NCBI GenBank assembly: GCA_003600225.1
Contig: QZFT01000028.1
Span: 40,778-104,777, forward strand
Reading direction: 5' to 3'
DNA length: 64,000 nt
Source: Pseudonocardiaceae bacterium YIM PH 21723
GTDB taxonomy: Bacteria > Actinomycetota > Actinomycetes > Mycobacteriales > Pseudonocardiaceae
Shown: piece by piece, positions 36,771 to 44,933 of the stretch
How positions within the stretch are numbered: the first letter of the stretch is position 1
Layout of the letters: each line of letters starts with the position of its first letter
Notes under the pieces: generated by a model
Databases searched by the model: none
Seen by the model: only the letters and a program-made list of their open reading frames with translations
Told to the model about the DNA's origin: nothing
Translations under genes and position numbers: made by a program

Positions 36771-36895
36771 CAGTGGCTCGGCTCCTCCCCAGCACGCCGG
36801 CCGGAACATTTCTCCGACAAGAGAATGGAGCGTAGCCCAATGATCTTGAGCCGGGTGGCCGAATGACCAGATCCACCCGGCAGCGTTCCGAGCCC

Positions 36896-37930
36896 CTAGA
36901 ACACCGACCAGCCGGTGAGCGTGGTGAACAGCGACATCGCCTTGGCCGCGGCGATCGAGTTACCATGGGCGTCCAGCGAAGGACTCCAGGCACAGACGGT
37001 GCCGATCCCGGGCAGTACGCCCAGGATTCCGCCGCCGATTCCGGTTTTCAGCGGCAGGCCGACGGAGTAGGCCATGTCGCTGGACGCGCCGTAGGCGCCG
37101 CAGGTGAGCAGGGTGGCGTTCAGCCGCTTGGTGGTGCTGCCGGACAGCAGCGCGCGGCCGTCGGAGAGCACGCCGCCGCGGGCCAGGAAAAGGCCCGCCT
37201 TGGCCAGTTCGGCGCAGCTCATCGCGATGGCGCACTGGTGCAGGTACTGCTCCAGCAGCTGGCCGGACGGGCGGCTGAGCCGGCCGCTGGTGGCGATCAG
37301 ATCCGCGATCACCGCGTTGCGGCCGCCGTGCGCCCGCTCGGATTCGACCACGTTCTCGTCCACCCGCAGCGAGGGGTTGCCGCTCTCGACGCGCAGCAGG
37401 TCCAGCAGGGACCTGCGCGGATCGTCCATCAGCTCCAGCAACCGGCCGACGACGACCAGGGCGCCCGCGTTGATGAACGGGTTGCGGGGCACCGGGCCGC
37501 CGATCTCCGGCAGCTCGTTGTACGGCGCCGCGGACGGATGCCTGCCCACGTGCTGCCAGACCTCGTCCCCGTCCAGGGACAGCAGCAGCGCGAGGCTGAA
37601 CAGCTTGGAGATGCTCTGGATGGAGAACTGGCGCGTCCAGTCACCGACGCCGACGACGCTGCCGTCGACGCCCGCGAAGGCGATGCCGAAGAACCGGGGA
37701 TCGACCTTGGCCAGCGCCGGGATCTCGTGGTGCACCTCGCCGGCACCGATGTCATCACGCACGAGGTCCCGCACCCGCGCCAGGGCGTCGGGCACCGGCA
37801 TGCTCGGTGGGTTGAGCTGTTCCCTGGTACAGCGGGCGCCCAATTCGCCCAGACCCATCAGGCCCGGATAGGGCAGCCGGACGTCCATCATGTCCGTGGA
37901 GCTATACCCGTGCGTCAGTTCCAATGCCAT
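36896..37930 (-). CDS. glsA: Glutaminase A
   Basis: The 344-residue serine-dependent glutaminase hydrolyses L-glutamine to glutamate and ammonia in the cytoplasm. The serine-beta-lactamase-like catalytic Ser-x-x-Lys motif is SISK in QFSIQSISKLFSL. Asn in NPFINAGAL, YLHQCAIAM and GGRNAVIADL segments are typical. The start ATG 37930 follows GGGGATG; ATG 37894 (MMDVRLPYPG) would give a length closer to E. coli YbaS and is an alternative. It is monocistronic. Confidence 0.9.
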   Translation of the reverse strand: MALELTHGYSSTDMMDVRLPYPGLMGLGELGARCTREQLNPPSMPVPDALARVRDLVRDDIGAGEVHHEIPALAKVDPRFFGIAFAGVDGSVVGVGDWTRQFSIQSISKLFSLALLLSLDGDEVWQHVGRHPSAAPYNELPEIGGPVPRNPFINAGALVVVGRLLELMDDPRRSLLDLLRVESGNPSLRVDENVVESERAHGGRNAVIADLIATSGRLSRPSGQLLEQYLHQCAIAMSCAELAKAGLFLARGGVLSDGRALLSGSTTKRLNATLLTCGAYGASSDMAYSVGLPLKTGIGGGILGVLPGIGTVCAWSPSLDAHGNSIAAAKAMSLFTTLTGWSVF

Positions 37931-38087
37931 CGGCTTCACATCCCCGAGGTGAGCGGATCGTCCGGCCGACAACCGATCGATCAATACCGCTTCAGCCTGC
38001 AAGGCGCGGCCGCTGCTTACATCGGGGAAAACCCTTGTCGCCCAAAAGGGCAGGAACCGAATGGCCTAGAGCCGTCGTGACCGGCAC

Positions 38088-38243
38088 TTACCGGTTCATG
38101 ACGTAGCCCACCACACGGCTGGTGGCGAAACCTCCGGCGATCACCGCGCCGAGTACGAGCACGAACACGAAGCCCAGGGTTACAGCCAGCACTGCCAGCA
38201 GAACGATCCCACTCAAGGCCAACGTCTGACCGAACATCCACAT
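38088..38243 (-). CDS. Small single-pass membrane protein (51 aa)
   Basis: This frame is below the usual length cut-off. It starts at ATG 38243 with GCGAGGTG just upstream and encodes MWMFGQTLALSG, then about 30 strongly hydrophobic residues, and ends SRVVGYVMNR before TAA at 38088-38090. The composition is that of a real membrane peptide and the codons show high third-position GC. It sits alone between the glutaminase and the ATPase regulator. The function is unknown. Confidence 0.55.
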   Translation of the reverse strand: MWMFGQTLALSGIVLLAVLAVTLGFVFVLVLGAVIAGGFATSRVVGYVMNR

Positions 38244-38390
38244 CACCTCGCCTGTGTCGCACGACATTGTGCTAGATCACATTGTGACTTTGACAGCCTG
38301 CCACAAATGTGGCGGCGATCGCACGTTTCTTGCAGGTTACGGGCTTGAACTGTGGTAGCCGACACATATTTCGGCTACTTGATCACCCGC

Positions 38391-40457
38391 TCAGCGGATT
38401 CCCAATTCCGCCTGCCACAGCAACTCGGTGATCCGTTGCACGCCACCGGCCAGGTGCCGGCGGTAGGTGCTCATCGGCAGGCCGAGCAGCTCGGCCGCCC
38501 TGGCCTGGGTGCCCGCCGGCTCCAGGAAGGTGAGTTCCACCGCGCGCAGCAGCCGCCGGTCCCGCGCGTCGTGCCGCATGGTCGTGGCCACCAGTTCGAT
38601 CGCCGAGCGGACGGCGGGACCCGGTTCACGGCCACCCGCCGCCACGAAGCGGGAGCGGGCGAGGGTGCCGGTGGCCAGCCGTCCGGGATCCGGGTAGTCC
38701 CGCAGCGCGTCCAGCACGGCGGCGGCGAATCCGGCGGCGTCCAGCAGCCTCCTGGGTGCCGTCTCGACCGCCGGGCCGCCCAGCCGGGCCAGCCAGTCCG
38801 CCGGGGACACCTCCCGCCAGTCGTGGCCGAACACGGCGTAGTCCCAGCCGCCCACCCGGAAGCCGGCGGCGGGCAGCCGGGCGAAGCCCGCGTAGCCGAA
38901 CGCCACCGACCAGCGCGTCGGCTCGGCGCAGCCGAAGAAGACCTGGCCGACCCGGGGCGTGGTGAGCAGCCTGCGCACCAGGTAGAGCGTGAGACAGGCC
39001 TGCACTGGGGACGGGTTCTGGTACCCGTCGACCGCCATCCAGTGCCGGACCAGCGGGACCAGTTCGCCCGGGGCCGGACGATCGTGGCGGTCGAGCTCCG
39101 CCCAGGTGGCCACCGCCGCCGGATCCGGCGCCCGGTCGCGCTCGCCGGTGGCGCTCAGTTCGACCAGCAGCAGCACACCCGTCACGCGATCGGCGGCCTC
39201 CCGGACCACCCGGACAGCCTCCGGCTGCCTGGTGTGCCAGTGCTCGGCGATCGTCGCGGACTCGGCGCCCTCGTGCCGCTCGATGATGGCGCGCACGGTG
39301 CTCCACTCCCCCGCGCGCAGGCCGGTGACCCGCAGGTCCGGCCGGTCCGGGTGGGCCTGGGTGAGCAGTGAGCAGTCCCGGTGCAGGTAGCCGAAGTCGG
39401 CCAGCACCCGTTGCACCGCGGCGGGGTCGCCGCGCCGCAGGTGTTGCCGGTAGTGGTCGTGCGCCCTGGCCCGGAGCGTGGAGCGCAGCTCCGGATCGAC
39501 CGGGATCGCCGCCCGGGCGAACTCCTGCATCCGCAGCCCGCGCCTGCTGGTGTCCACAAAGGACAAATCGGCCAGCCAGCGGTGGATGTCCGTGGCGTCC
39601 GGTAGATCCAGCAGGGTCGCGAGGAGCGGCTCGCCGAGCGCGGGGGCCTGGGCGCACGCCTGGATGGCGGCCCGGTGTGCCCGACTCGGAGCGTGCTCCA
39701 CGAGTGCCTTCAGCAGGGCTTCGGGGGCCGCCGTGCCCGGCACCGCCGGGAGCCTGCCGCCGGTGCGGGCGTGGACGTCCGCGGCCAGCGTGAGGGTCAG
39801 CGGCAGCCCGTCCGCCATGGCGAGCGCCGCCGGATGGGCGGCGTCGGGCATCCCGCGCAGCCGGAGCAGTTCCCTGCCGTCCGGCTCGTCGAGGGGGCCC
39901 AGCCGGATGGTGCGGAGCACGCCCCGCCAGCCGGGGTCGGTGCGCCAGCGCAGGGCGGGCGGTTCGCGGCCCGCCAGAACCACGACGACATCGCTGGGTA
40001 GCGCGGGCAGGAGCGCGTCGCGCAGCCAGTCGTCGGCGGCGGGGCCGAGCAGCCGGAGATCGGCGTTGTCCAGCAACAGGACCACGCCGCTGCGGCGGGA
40101 CAGTTCCGCCAGGGGGTCGGCGTCCGGCCGCAGGCCGAGGGCCGCGCCGAGGTCACGGGTGGCGTCCAGGGGTTCCGGGCCGAGTTCGTCGCCGTCCAGC
40201 CACACGACGGTGTCCCCGGCCTGTCCGGCCAGCCAGCTCAGGTGACGCAGCAGCGCCGTCTTGCCGATGCCCGGCTGCCCGTGCACGAACAGGACAGCGC
40301 CTTCCGCGCCGCTCCGCATGGCGGCTACATGGGCCAGTTCCTCGATTCGTCCGACGAATTCGAGCCGGCGACCCCGCCGAAGACCGTCCGAGCGGCGCCC
40401 TCGCACGGTGGGACAGTCTCGGAAGCGATCCACCTGTGTGTCAACGACATCGGCCAT
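38391..40457 (-). CDS. Large ATP-binding transcriptional regulator (STAND-like)
   Basis: The 688-residue protein has a P-loop HGQPGIGKTALLRHL at about 59-73, a Walker B VVLLLDNADL near 124-133, and VVVLAGREPP as a later sensor-like strand. This is the NTPase architecture of LuxR/LAL- and SARP-type regulators. A middle helical region follows, and the C-terminus has a helix-turn-helix-like QARAAELLGLPMSTYRRHL. A perfect 12-bp palindrome, TTGAGCGCTCAA, lies 39 bp before the start codon and may be its operator. It is probably an ATP-dependent regulator; targets and signal are unknown. Confidence 0.7.
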   Translation of the reverse strand: MADVVDTQVDRFRDCPTVRGRRSDGLRRGRRLEFVGRIEELAHVAAMRSGAEGAVLFVHGQPGIGKTALLRHLSWLAGQAGDTVVWLDGDELGPEPLDATRDLGAALGLRPDADPLAELSRRSGVVLLLDNADLRLLGPAADDWLRDALLPALPSDVVVVLAGREPPALRWRTDPGWRGVLRTIRLGPLDEPDGRELLRLRGMPDAAHPAALAMADGLPLTLTLAADVHARTGGRLPAVPGTAAPEALLKALVEHAPSRAHRAAIQACAQAPALGEPLLATLLDLPDATDIHRWLADLSFVDTSRRGLRMQEFARAAIPVDPELRSTLRARAHDHYRQHLRRGDPAAVQRVLADFGYLHRDCSLLTQAHPDRPDLRVTGLRAGEWSTVRAIIERHEGAESATIAEHWHTRQPEAVRVVREAADRVTGVLLLVELSATGERDRAPDPAAVATWAELDRHDRPAPGELVPLVRHWMAVDGYQNPSPVQACLTLYLVRRLLTTPRVGQVFFGCAEPTRWSVAFGYAGFARLPAAGFRVGGWDYAVFGHDWREVSPADWLARLGGPAVETAPRRLLDAAGFAAAVLDALRDYPDPGRLATGTLARSRFVAAGGREPGPAVRSAIELVATTMRHDARDRRLLRAVELTFLEPAGTQARAAELLGLPMSTYRRHLAGGVQRITELLWQAELGIR

Positions 40458-40495
40458 CAGAATCCGAATCAGGGCAAGTGTTATACCTGCTCAGA

Positions 40496-40507
40496 TTGAG
40501 CGCTCAA
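40496..40507 (-). promoter_or_regulatory. 12-bp palindrome before the ATPase regulator
   Basis: TTGAGCGCTCAA is perfectly symmetric and lies between the start of the 688-aa regulator (40457) and the stop of the 40521-40877 gene. It could be an operator. A related 10-bp core TGAGCGCTCA also occurs at about 17142 after the SDR operon. Confidence 0.35.
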
Positions 40508-40520
40508 CCTGCGGCCGAGT

Positions 40521-40877
40521 TCAGGCGGCGATGTGCGGATCGTGATCGGAGTCGTGCTCCGGGAAGCGGCGGCGCGGGATGCCCATGGACACGAACCGGC
40601 TCAGCCTGGCCAGTGGATCCGGCGCGGGCGCGCGGTGCCGGCCCTGCTGGGGCAGCTCGAACCGTTCGGCCTCCGGCTGCGCGGCGGTCAGCGCGAGGGG
40701 GTACGCGGGCGGGAGCGGTGCGGTCTGCCTGCCGCCCAGGTCGGTCATCCGCTCCTGCTCGGCCGCGGTCGGCTCGACGGCCTGGACCTGGCACTTCGGA
40801 CTGTAGTGTCGCAACAGATACAACCAGAGCAGCGCGGCGGCGGCGGCGAAGACGAGCGCGATCAGCAATCGGTACAT
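40521..40877 (-). CDS. Small N-terminally anchored membrane protein
   Basis: The 118-residue protein starts at ATG 40877 with AAAAGGAGGG upstream. One hydrophobic segment (residues 3-22) is followed by a soluble tail rich in Pro, Ala and charged residues, containing AAEQERMTDLGGRQTAPLP and ending in a His/Asp-rich HDSDHDPHIAA. No family is recognised. It is upstream of the ATPase regulator on the same strand and could be co-transcribed with it (63 bp gap). Confidence 0.6.
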   Translation of the reverse strand: MYRLLIALVFAAAAALLWLYLLRHYSPKCQVQAVEPTAAEQERMTDLGGRQTAPLPPAYPLALTAAQPEAERFELPQQGRHRAPAPDPLARLSRFVSMGIPRRRFPEHDSDHDPHIAA

Positions 40878-41027
40878 CGCACCCTCCTTTTCCCTGCCGT
40901 GCCGATATTTCAACCTGCCGGACGAGTTCACGCAACCGTCATCTTGAGTTTGTTGAACCCTCACCCTGCCCGAGACGGAAACGTAAGCAGCTTTCACCTT
41001 CTTGCTCACACAATCATGCGGTCGAGC

Positions 41028-41046
41028 GTGACACCAGTGGTGTCAC
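41028..41046 (+). promoter_or_regulatory. 19-bp palindromic operator candidate
   Basis: GTGACACCA-G-TGGTGTCAC is a perfect palindrome around a central G, 18 bp before the leader ORF at 41064 and 38 bp before the first DUF202 gene. It is a good candidate for a regulator binding site overlapping the promoter. Confidence 0.55.
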
Positions 41047-41063
41047 CCCAACGAGGAGCGGAC

Positions 41064-41087
41064 ATGGGACTTCGGAGCGCACAGTGA
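41064..41087 (+). CDS. Seven-codon leader ORF coupled to the DUF202 operon
   Basis: ATG at 41064 has a strong GAGGAG site 7-11 bp upstream and encodes MGLRSAQ followed by TGA at 41085-41087. That TGA overlaps the GTG start at 41084 (GTGA), as do other coupled genes here. The leader could load ribosomes onto the following gene, whose own site is weaker. Translation is inferred from the site and overlap only. Confidence 0.4.
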   Translation: MGLRSAQ

Positions 41088-41446
41088 CCAAAAACCGCTG
41101 GCCAGGTGTGGTGTACGGCACAGGAACCGAACCGGATGCGCGATTCAGTTTCGCGAACGAACGCACCTTCCTGGCCTGGATCAGGACCGCGCTGGCCCTG
41201 ATCGCCACCGGGGTGGCCATCGAGCTCGTCGGCGGCCACCTGCCGGACGATGTCCGCCGATTACTCGCGGCCGGGCTGGTCCTGCTTGGCGGGATCACCG
41301 CGGTGGCCGCGTTCCTGCGCTGGATGCGGGCCGAGCGGGCGATGCGCCGCGGTGAGCCACTGCCCGGCCCGAAACTGGCGCCATTGCTGGCGGCGGGACT
41401 GTGCCTGCTGGCGATCGTGCTGGCCCTGGTGCTGGTGCTCCCGTGA
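41084..41446 (+). CDS. DUF202/YidH-family membrane protein (first of pair)
   Basis: The 120-residue protein starts at GTG 41084. It has the DUF202 signature FSFANERTFLAWIRTALALIATG (in the N-terminal third) followed by three membrane helices. The Glu-Arg-Thr-x-Leu-Ala-Trp-Ile-Arg-Thr motif is complete. Its function is unknown; in several bacteria DUF202 proteins occur as adjacent pairs, as here. It overlaps the next gene by 4 nt. Regulation through the palindrome at 41028-41046 is likely. Confidence 0.85.
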   Translation: MTKNRWPGVVYGTGTEPDARFSFANERTFLAWIRTALALIATGVAIELVGGHLPDDVRRLLAAGLVLLGGITAVAAFLRWMRAERAMRRGEPLPGPKLAPLLAAGLCLLAIVLALVLVLP

Positions 41447-41733
41447 CCGAGCCCCTGGGACTGCACCGGGAGCGCACCGCACTGGCCTGGATGCGGACCG
41501 CCCTGGCCCTGGCGGGCGCGACCGCGATCCTGGCCCGGCTGGCCTACCCCGGCCACCCGTGGGCCGCCGTCGCGCTGGCCGCGGCCGCCGTGATCCTGCT
41601 CGGTATCCTTGCCCCCAGGCTCGTCAGTGGCGCCACCGGGACCGGGGATCGGGACGGTCGCCTGCCGGCGGCGACGGCCGGGCTGGCCGTGGTGGTGGCG
41701 GGACTGGCCGCGCTGGTGGTGTTCGGCCGATAG
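41443..41733 (+). CDS. DUF202-family membrane protein (second of pair)
   Basis: The 96-residue protein starts at GTG 41443 within the stop of the previous gene. The DUF202 motif reads LHRERTALAWMRTALALAG, and two further helices follow. It is a short partner of the 41084-41446 protein; the two may form a heteromer in the membrane. No hairpin terminator is evident in the gap before the kinase gene. Confidence 0.85.
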   Translation: MTEPLGLHRERTALAWMRTALALAGATAILARLAYPGHPWAAVALAAAAVILLGILAPRLVSGATGTGDRDGRLPAATAGLAVVVAGLAALVVFGR

Positions 41734-41910
41734 AACGGGGCAACCGGAGGCAAGGCCCTTGCGCCCTTTGGAGTAATTTAGTTTCGCATCATGGGCAAAT
41801 GCGCCGAATTTTGTGGCGAAGGGTCACATCTCGGCGCTGCGATGCCACCTTTTCGTGTCGTCGCGCGTCACCATGGTGATGTCCCTGCAACCAATGGAAG
41901 GGGAGCACCG

Positions 41911-43779
41911 GTGAAGCCCCTGAAAGACAGCGATCCGCGTCGAATCGGCCACTTTGACCTGGTGGGCCGGTTGGGCAGGGGCGCCATGGGCACGGTGTTC
42001 CTGGGACGCTCCAGATCCGGCCGCGCGGTCGCCATCAAGGTGATCAGCGGCGAACTGACCGACGACCCGGAGTTCCGCGAGCGGTTCCGCCGTGAGGTGG
42101 CGATGGCCCGCTCGGTGGGTGGTTTCTGGACCGCCGCCGTGGTGGACGCGAACCCGGAGGCGAACCCGCCGTGGCTGGCCACCGAGTACGTGGCCGGGCC
42201 GAACCTGCACCAGGCCGTGCTGGAGCACGGCGCGTTGCCCGAGGCCACCGTCCGCAGGCTGGGCGCCGGTCTGGCCGAGGCACTGACCGCGATCCACTCC
42301 GTCGGGCTGGTGCACCGCGACCTCAAGCCGTCCAACGTGCTGCTCGCGGCCGCGGGCCCACGGGTGATCGACTTCGGCATCTCCCGGGCCCTGCACAACA
42401 GCATGCACACCGCCACCGGCGTCACCTTCGGCACGCCCGGCTTCCTGTCGCCGGAGCAGGCCGAGGTCGGCGACGTCGGCACCCCCAGTGACGTGTTCTC
42501 CCTCGGCGCGGTGCTGTGTTACGCCGCGACCGCCCAGGGACCGTTCGGCGAGGGCAACACCCCGGCGCTGCTGTACCGGGTGGTGCACACCGAACCCGAC
42601 CTCTCCAACGTCCCGGCCTCGCTGGTGCCGCTGGTCACCGCCTGCCTGCTCAAGGACCCGACCCAGCGGCCGTCCCCGGCGACGGTGCTGGACATGCTGG
42701 GCGACGTCGGCGAGCAGCCGGCCGCCACCAAGGACTGGCTGCCGCAGACCCTGGCCGCCAGCGTCACCAAGTTCATCGCGGACGTGCCGCGCAAGCTGAA
42801 CAGCCGCGACTCGCTGCCTCCGGTGTCCACCGCGTACGCGGGCCCGCCGCAGGTCGCTCCGTCGATCGCGCCCACCAAGGTCACGCCCAAGCCGGCGCCG
42901 CATCCCACGGCACGGCCCTCGGTGCTGCCCGCCGTGGGCGCGGGCATGGCGGCCGCCACCGCGCTGACGCCGACCGTGGTCAAGGGCGTCGCGGCGGCGC
43001 AGAAGCCGCGCACCAAGATGCTGAGCAACCTGTCCGACATGTCGATGAGCGTCGCGGCCCCGACCGGCGCGCCGGTGGTCGCTCCCCCGCTGCCGCTCGG
43101 GCTGAACCTGAAGAAGCTGTTCGGCCGCAAGGAGAAGGCCCAGCCGCCGGTGGCGCGGCCGCCCGCTCCGGTCATGCCACCGCCTCCGTTGGCGCCGCCC
43201 GCCGCCCGGCCGACGATCATGCCTCCCCCGCAGCCCGCGGGCTCCGGAACCAGGTTCACCAGCGGGTACGGCGAACCGCTCACCCGCGGCTTCGGTTACC
43301 TGCTGGCCGCCGGGGTGACGGCGGTGATGGTGGACTCGGTCCGCAACGAGCTCAGCCAGCACCCATACGCCATCCAGGGAATCACGATCGCCGGCTACCT
43401 GCTGATCGCGATGTTCGTGCTGATGGCGGTGCTGCAGGGAACCCGGCTGCTGCGTATCCAGCACAGCCTGTACATCGACAGCAGCGGCCTGACCGTGCGC
43501 CGGGCCGGACGCAACCGCATCGTGCCCTGGACCCAGGTGGCCCGGATCGGGATCACCAGCGGCGGCAAGGGCACCGGCAGGCACCTGGTCGCGTGGCTGC
43601 ACGGCAACCAGAACCTGCAGAAGGGCTGGGGCTCGCCGAAGCTGAAGCAGCACCACGGCGGCGTTCAGCTGTACGAGATCGGCGTGAACCGCAGCAAGCG
43701 CGCGGCGCGGCAGGAGGCCAAGGAGCTCCAGGCGGCGCTGAACTGGCACGCCCGCAGCGTGCACGACCCCCATCTCTAG
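41911..43779 (+). CDS. Membrane-anchored Ser/Thr protein kinase
   Basis: The 622-residue Hanks-type kinase starts at GTG 41911 behind GGAAGGGGAGC; the frame to 41791 adds unlikely sequence. The glycine loop is GRLGRGAMGTVF (19-30), with Lys43 in VAIK, the catalytic HRDLKPSN with Asp137, and DFG with Asp154. The kinase domain (about 14-280) is complete. A Pro/Ala-rich linker follows, then two hydrophobic segments near residues 475-495 and 505-530, and a C-terminal domain of about 80 residues with a PH-like strand pattern (SLYIDSSGLTVRRAGRNRIVPW). The last part is unusual for PknB-type kinases, which end in PASTA domains. Confidence 0.88.
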   Translation: MKPLKDSDPRRIGHFDLVGRLGRGAMGTVFLGRSRSGRAVAIKVISGELTDDPEFRERFRREVAMARSVGGFWTAAVVDANPEANPPWLATEYVAGPNLHQAVLEHGALPEATVRRLGAGLAEALTAIHSVGLVHRDLKPSNVLLAAAGPRVIDFGISRALHNSMHTATGVTFGTPGFLSPEQAEVGDVGTPSDVFSLGAVLCYAATAQGPFGEGNTPALLYRVVHTEPDLSNVPASLVPLVTACLLKDPTQRPSPATVLDMLGDVGEQPAATKDWLPQTLAASVTKFIADVPRKLNSRDSLPPVSTAYAGPPQVAPSIAPTKVTPKPAPHPTARPSVLPAVGAGMAAATALTPTVVKGVAAAQKPRTKMLSNLSDMSMSVAAPTGAPVVAPPLPLGLNLKKLFGRKEKAQPPVARPPAPVMPPPPLAPPAARPTIMPPPQPAGSGTRFTSGYGEPLTRGFGYLLAAGVTAVMVDSVRNELSQHPYAIQGITIAGYLLIAMFVLMAVLQGTRLLRIQHSLYIDSSGLTVRRAGRNRIVPWTQVARIGITSGGKGTGRHLVAWLHGNQNLQKGWGSPKLKQHHGGVQLYEIGVNRSKRAARQEAKELQAALNWHARSVHDPHL

Positions 43780-43887
43780 TGGATTTTTCGAATTGCCATC
43801 GGGACTCCCGCACTCGGGAGGCGGAACACTCGATAAACGTGCCGCCACGGGCTGGAGATGCCCCCGGGTAGCCTGCAAGATGAGGCT

Positions 43888-44382
43888 ATGGCCGACGATC
43901 ACCAGCAGCGGGAGCAGCGGGCACGCAGCACGGCCGCCCAGGCGGTGGCAGCGGCCCAGCGCGGCGACGACGAGGCCGTCTACCGGTTGATGGCCCGGTA
44001 CGCCGAGGACCAGCCCGGTGGGCTGGCCGACGTGCGGCTGGTGGTGTCCACCCTGCTGCGCGAGTCCGGGGTGATGGCGATCGGGCTCGGGGAGGCCGTC
44101 GGCACCACGAACGGCCTCGAGGTGCAGATCCACGACGAGCAGGGCGACCAGGTGCCGATCGACGCCGCCGAACCGCCACTGCGCACCGCGGCGCGGGCGT
44201 TACTGGCGTACACGCACGGCGATCACCAGACGGCGGAGACGCATCTGGAGATCGCGTTCACCATGGCCAGCCCGGATCAGCTGACGGCGATCGTGCTGCA
44301 CTCGGTGCACTGGACCGCCGAGTTCGTCGCCCAGTGCGACCGCCTCGGCGTCGCGTTATCCGACTGGATGGTCGTGGACTGA
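43888..44382 (+). CDS. Cytoplasmic protein of unknown function
   Basis: The 164-residue protein starts at ATG 43888. It is largely helical, with a short repeat-like pattern (AAQRGDDEAVYRLMARYAED early; TAARALLAYTHGDHQTAETHLEIAF later) that resembles TPR or HEAT-type helices. No signal peptide or membrane segment is visible. It follows the kinase gene by 108 bp and might be functionally linked, but there is no overlap. I do not recognise the family. Confidence 0.6.
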   Translation: MADDHQQREQRARSTAAQAVAAAQRGDDEAVYRLMARYAEDQPGGLADVRLVVSTLLRESGVMAIGLGEAVGTTNGLEVQIHDEQGDQVPIDAAEPPLRTAARALLAYTHGDHQTAETHLEIAFTMASPDQLTAIVLHSVHWTAEFVAQCDRLGVALSDWMVVD

Positions 44383-44933
44383 GCGTGGTGGGCGTTCCGG
44401 CTCGGGGGTCAGGGTTGGGCCTGGGGTTGGGCTTGGATTGTTGGGGAAAGGAGGCTTTGGAGGGGGAGACGGGTTTGGGGTGGGTCTTTCCTGCCTGCGT
44501 GTTGGGTGGGGGCACGCCGGACTGGCTGCTTGGGCTGGCGGGGTGGGGTTTGTGCGGTATTCGGTCACTGTCCACTGTGTCCGTCCATAAAGGACGTCCA
44601 TATCATAGGAAACACGGCGTGTCGCACCATTACGGCATCGTGTCGCCCTAATTGATCATGCTGAATGTGGCCTTCAGCCGGTCTAACCTGGTGAAAGCCA
44701 CATTCAGGCACAACGCATCACCACAGCTCACACTGAGCACACACCAGCCCCGCGCAGCGGCCTATCCCCACCAAACCGGCGTGCCCCCACCAGACCGGCC
44801 CATCCCCACCAAACCGGCGTGCCCCCACCAGACACGCAGGCAGGAAAGACGCCCCCGAAACCCGACTCCCCCTCCCAAGCCATCCTTCGCCGACAACCAG
44901 AAGCCCCCACCGCCGCGTCACAGCGAGCCCGGA
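44383..44933. repeat. Convergent intergenic region with an 80-bp imperfect inverted repeat
   Basis: This 551-bp gap lies between converging genes. Positions 44439-44520 (plus strand) match the reverse complement of about 44823-44905 at around 80-85 per cent, including GTCTTTCCTGCCTGCGTGT and GGTGGGGGCACGCCGG. Inside the loop are a hairpin (44661-44707) and two tandem copies of a 38-bp unit (from 44764 and 44802). The left edge has a G-rich run GGGTTGGGCCTGGGGTTGGG, a G-quadruplex motif. No coding frame in it looks real. It could fold into a very long bidirectional terminator, or be a decayed miniature element. Confidence 0.65.
44661..44707. terminator. Hairpin inside the 44.4-44.9 kb gap
   Basis: CTGAATGTGGCCTTCA (44661-44676) pairs with TGAAAGCCACATTCAG (44692-44707), 16 bp with one G-U pair, loop 15 nt. 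It is placed to stop transcription from either side. Confidence 0.55.

Noticed and set aside
41824..44133. A 769-codon minus-strand frame opposite the Ser/Thr kinase
   Set aside because: It is antisense to clear kinase motifs; rich in His, Gly and Arg with no recognisable domain.
44764..44839. CRISPR-like repeat
   Set aside because: There are only two tandem copies with a 38-bp period and no spacers or cas genes.
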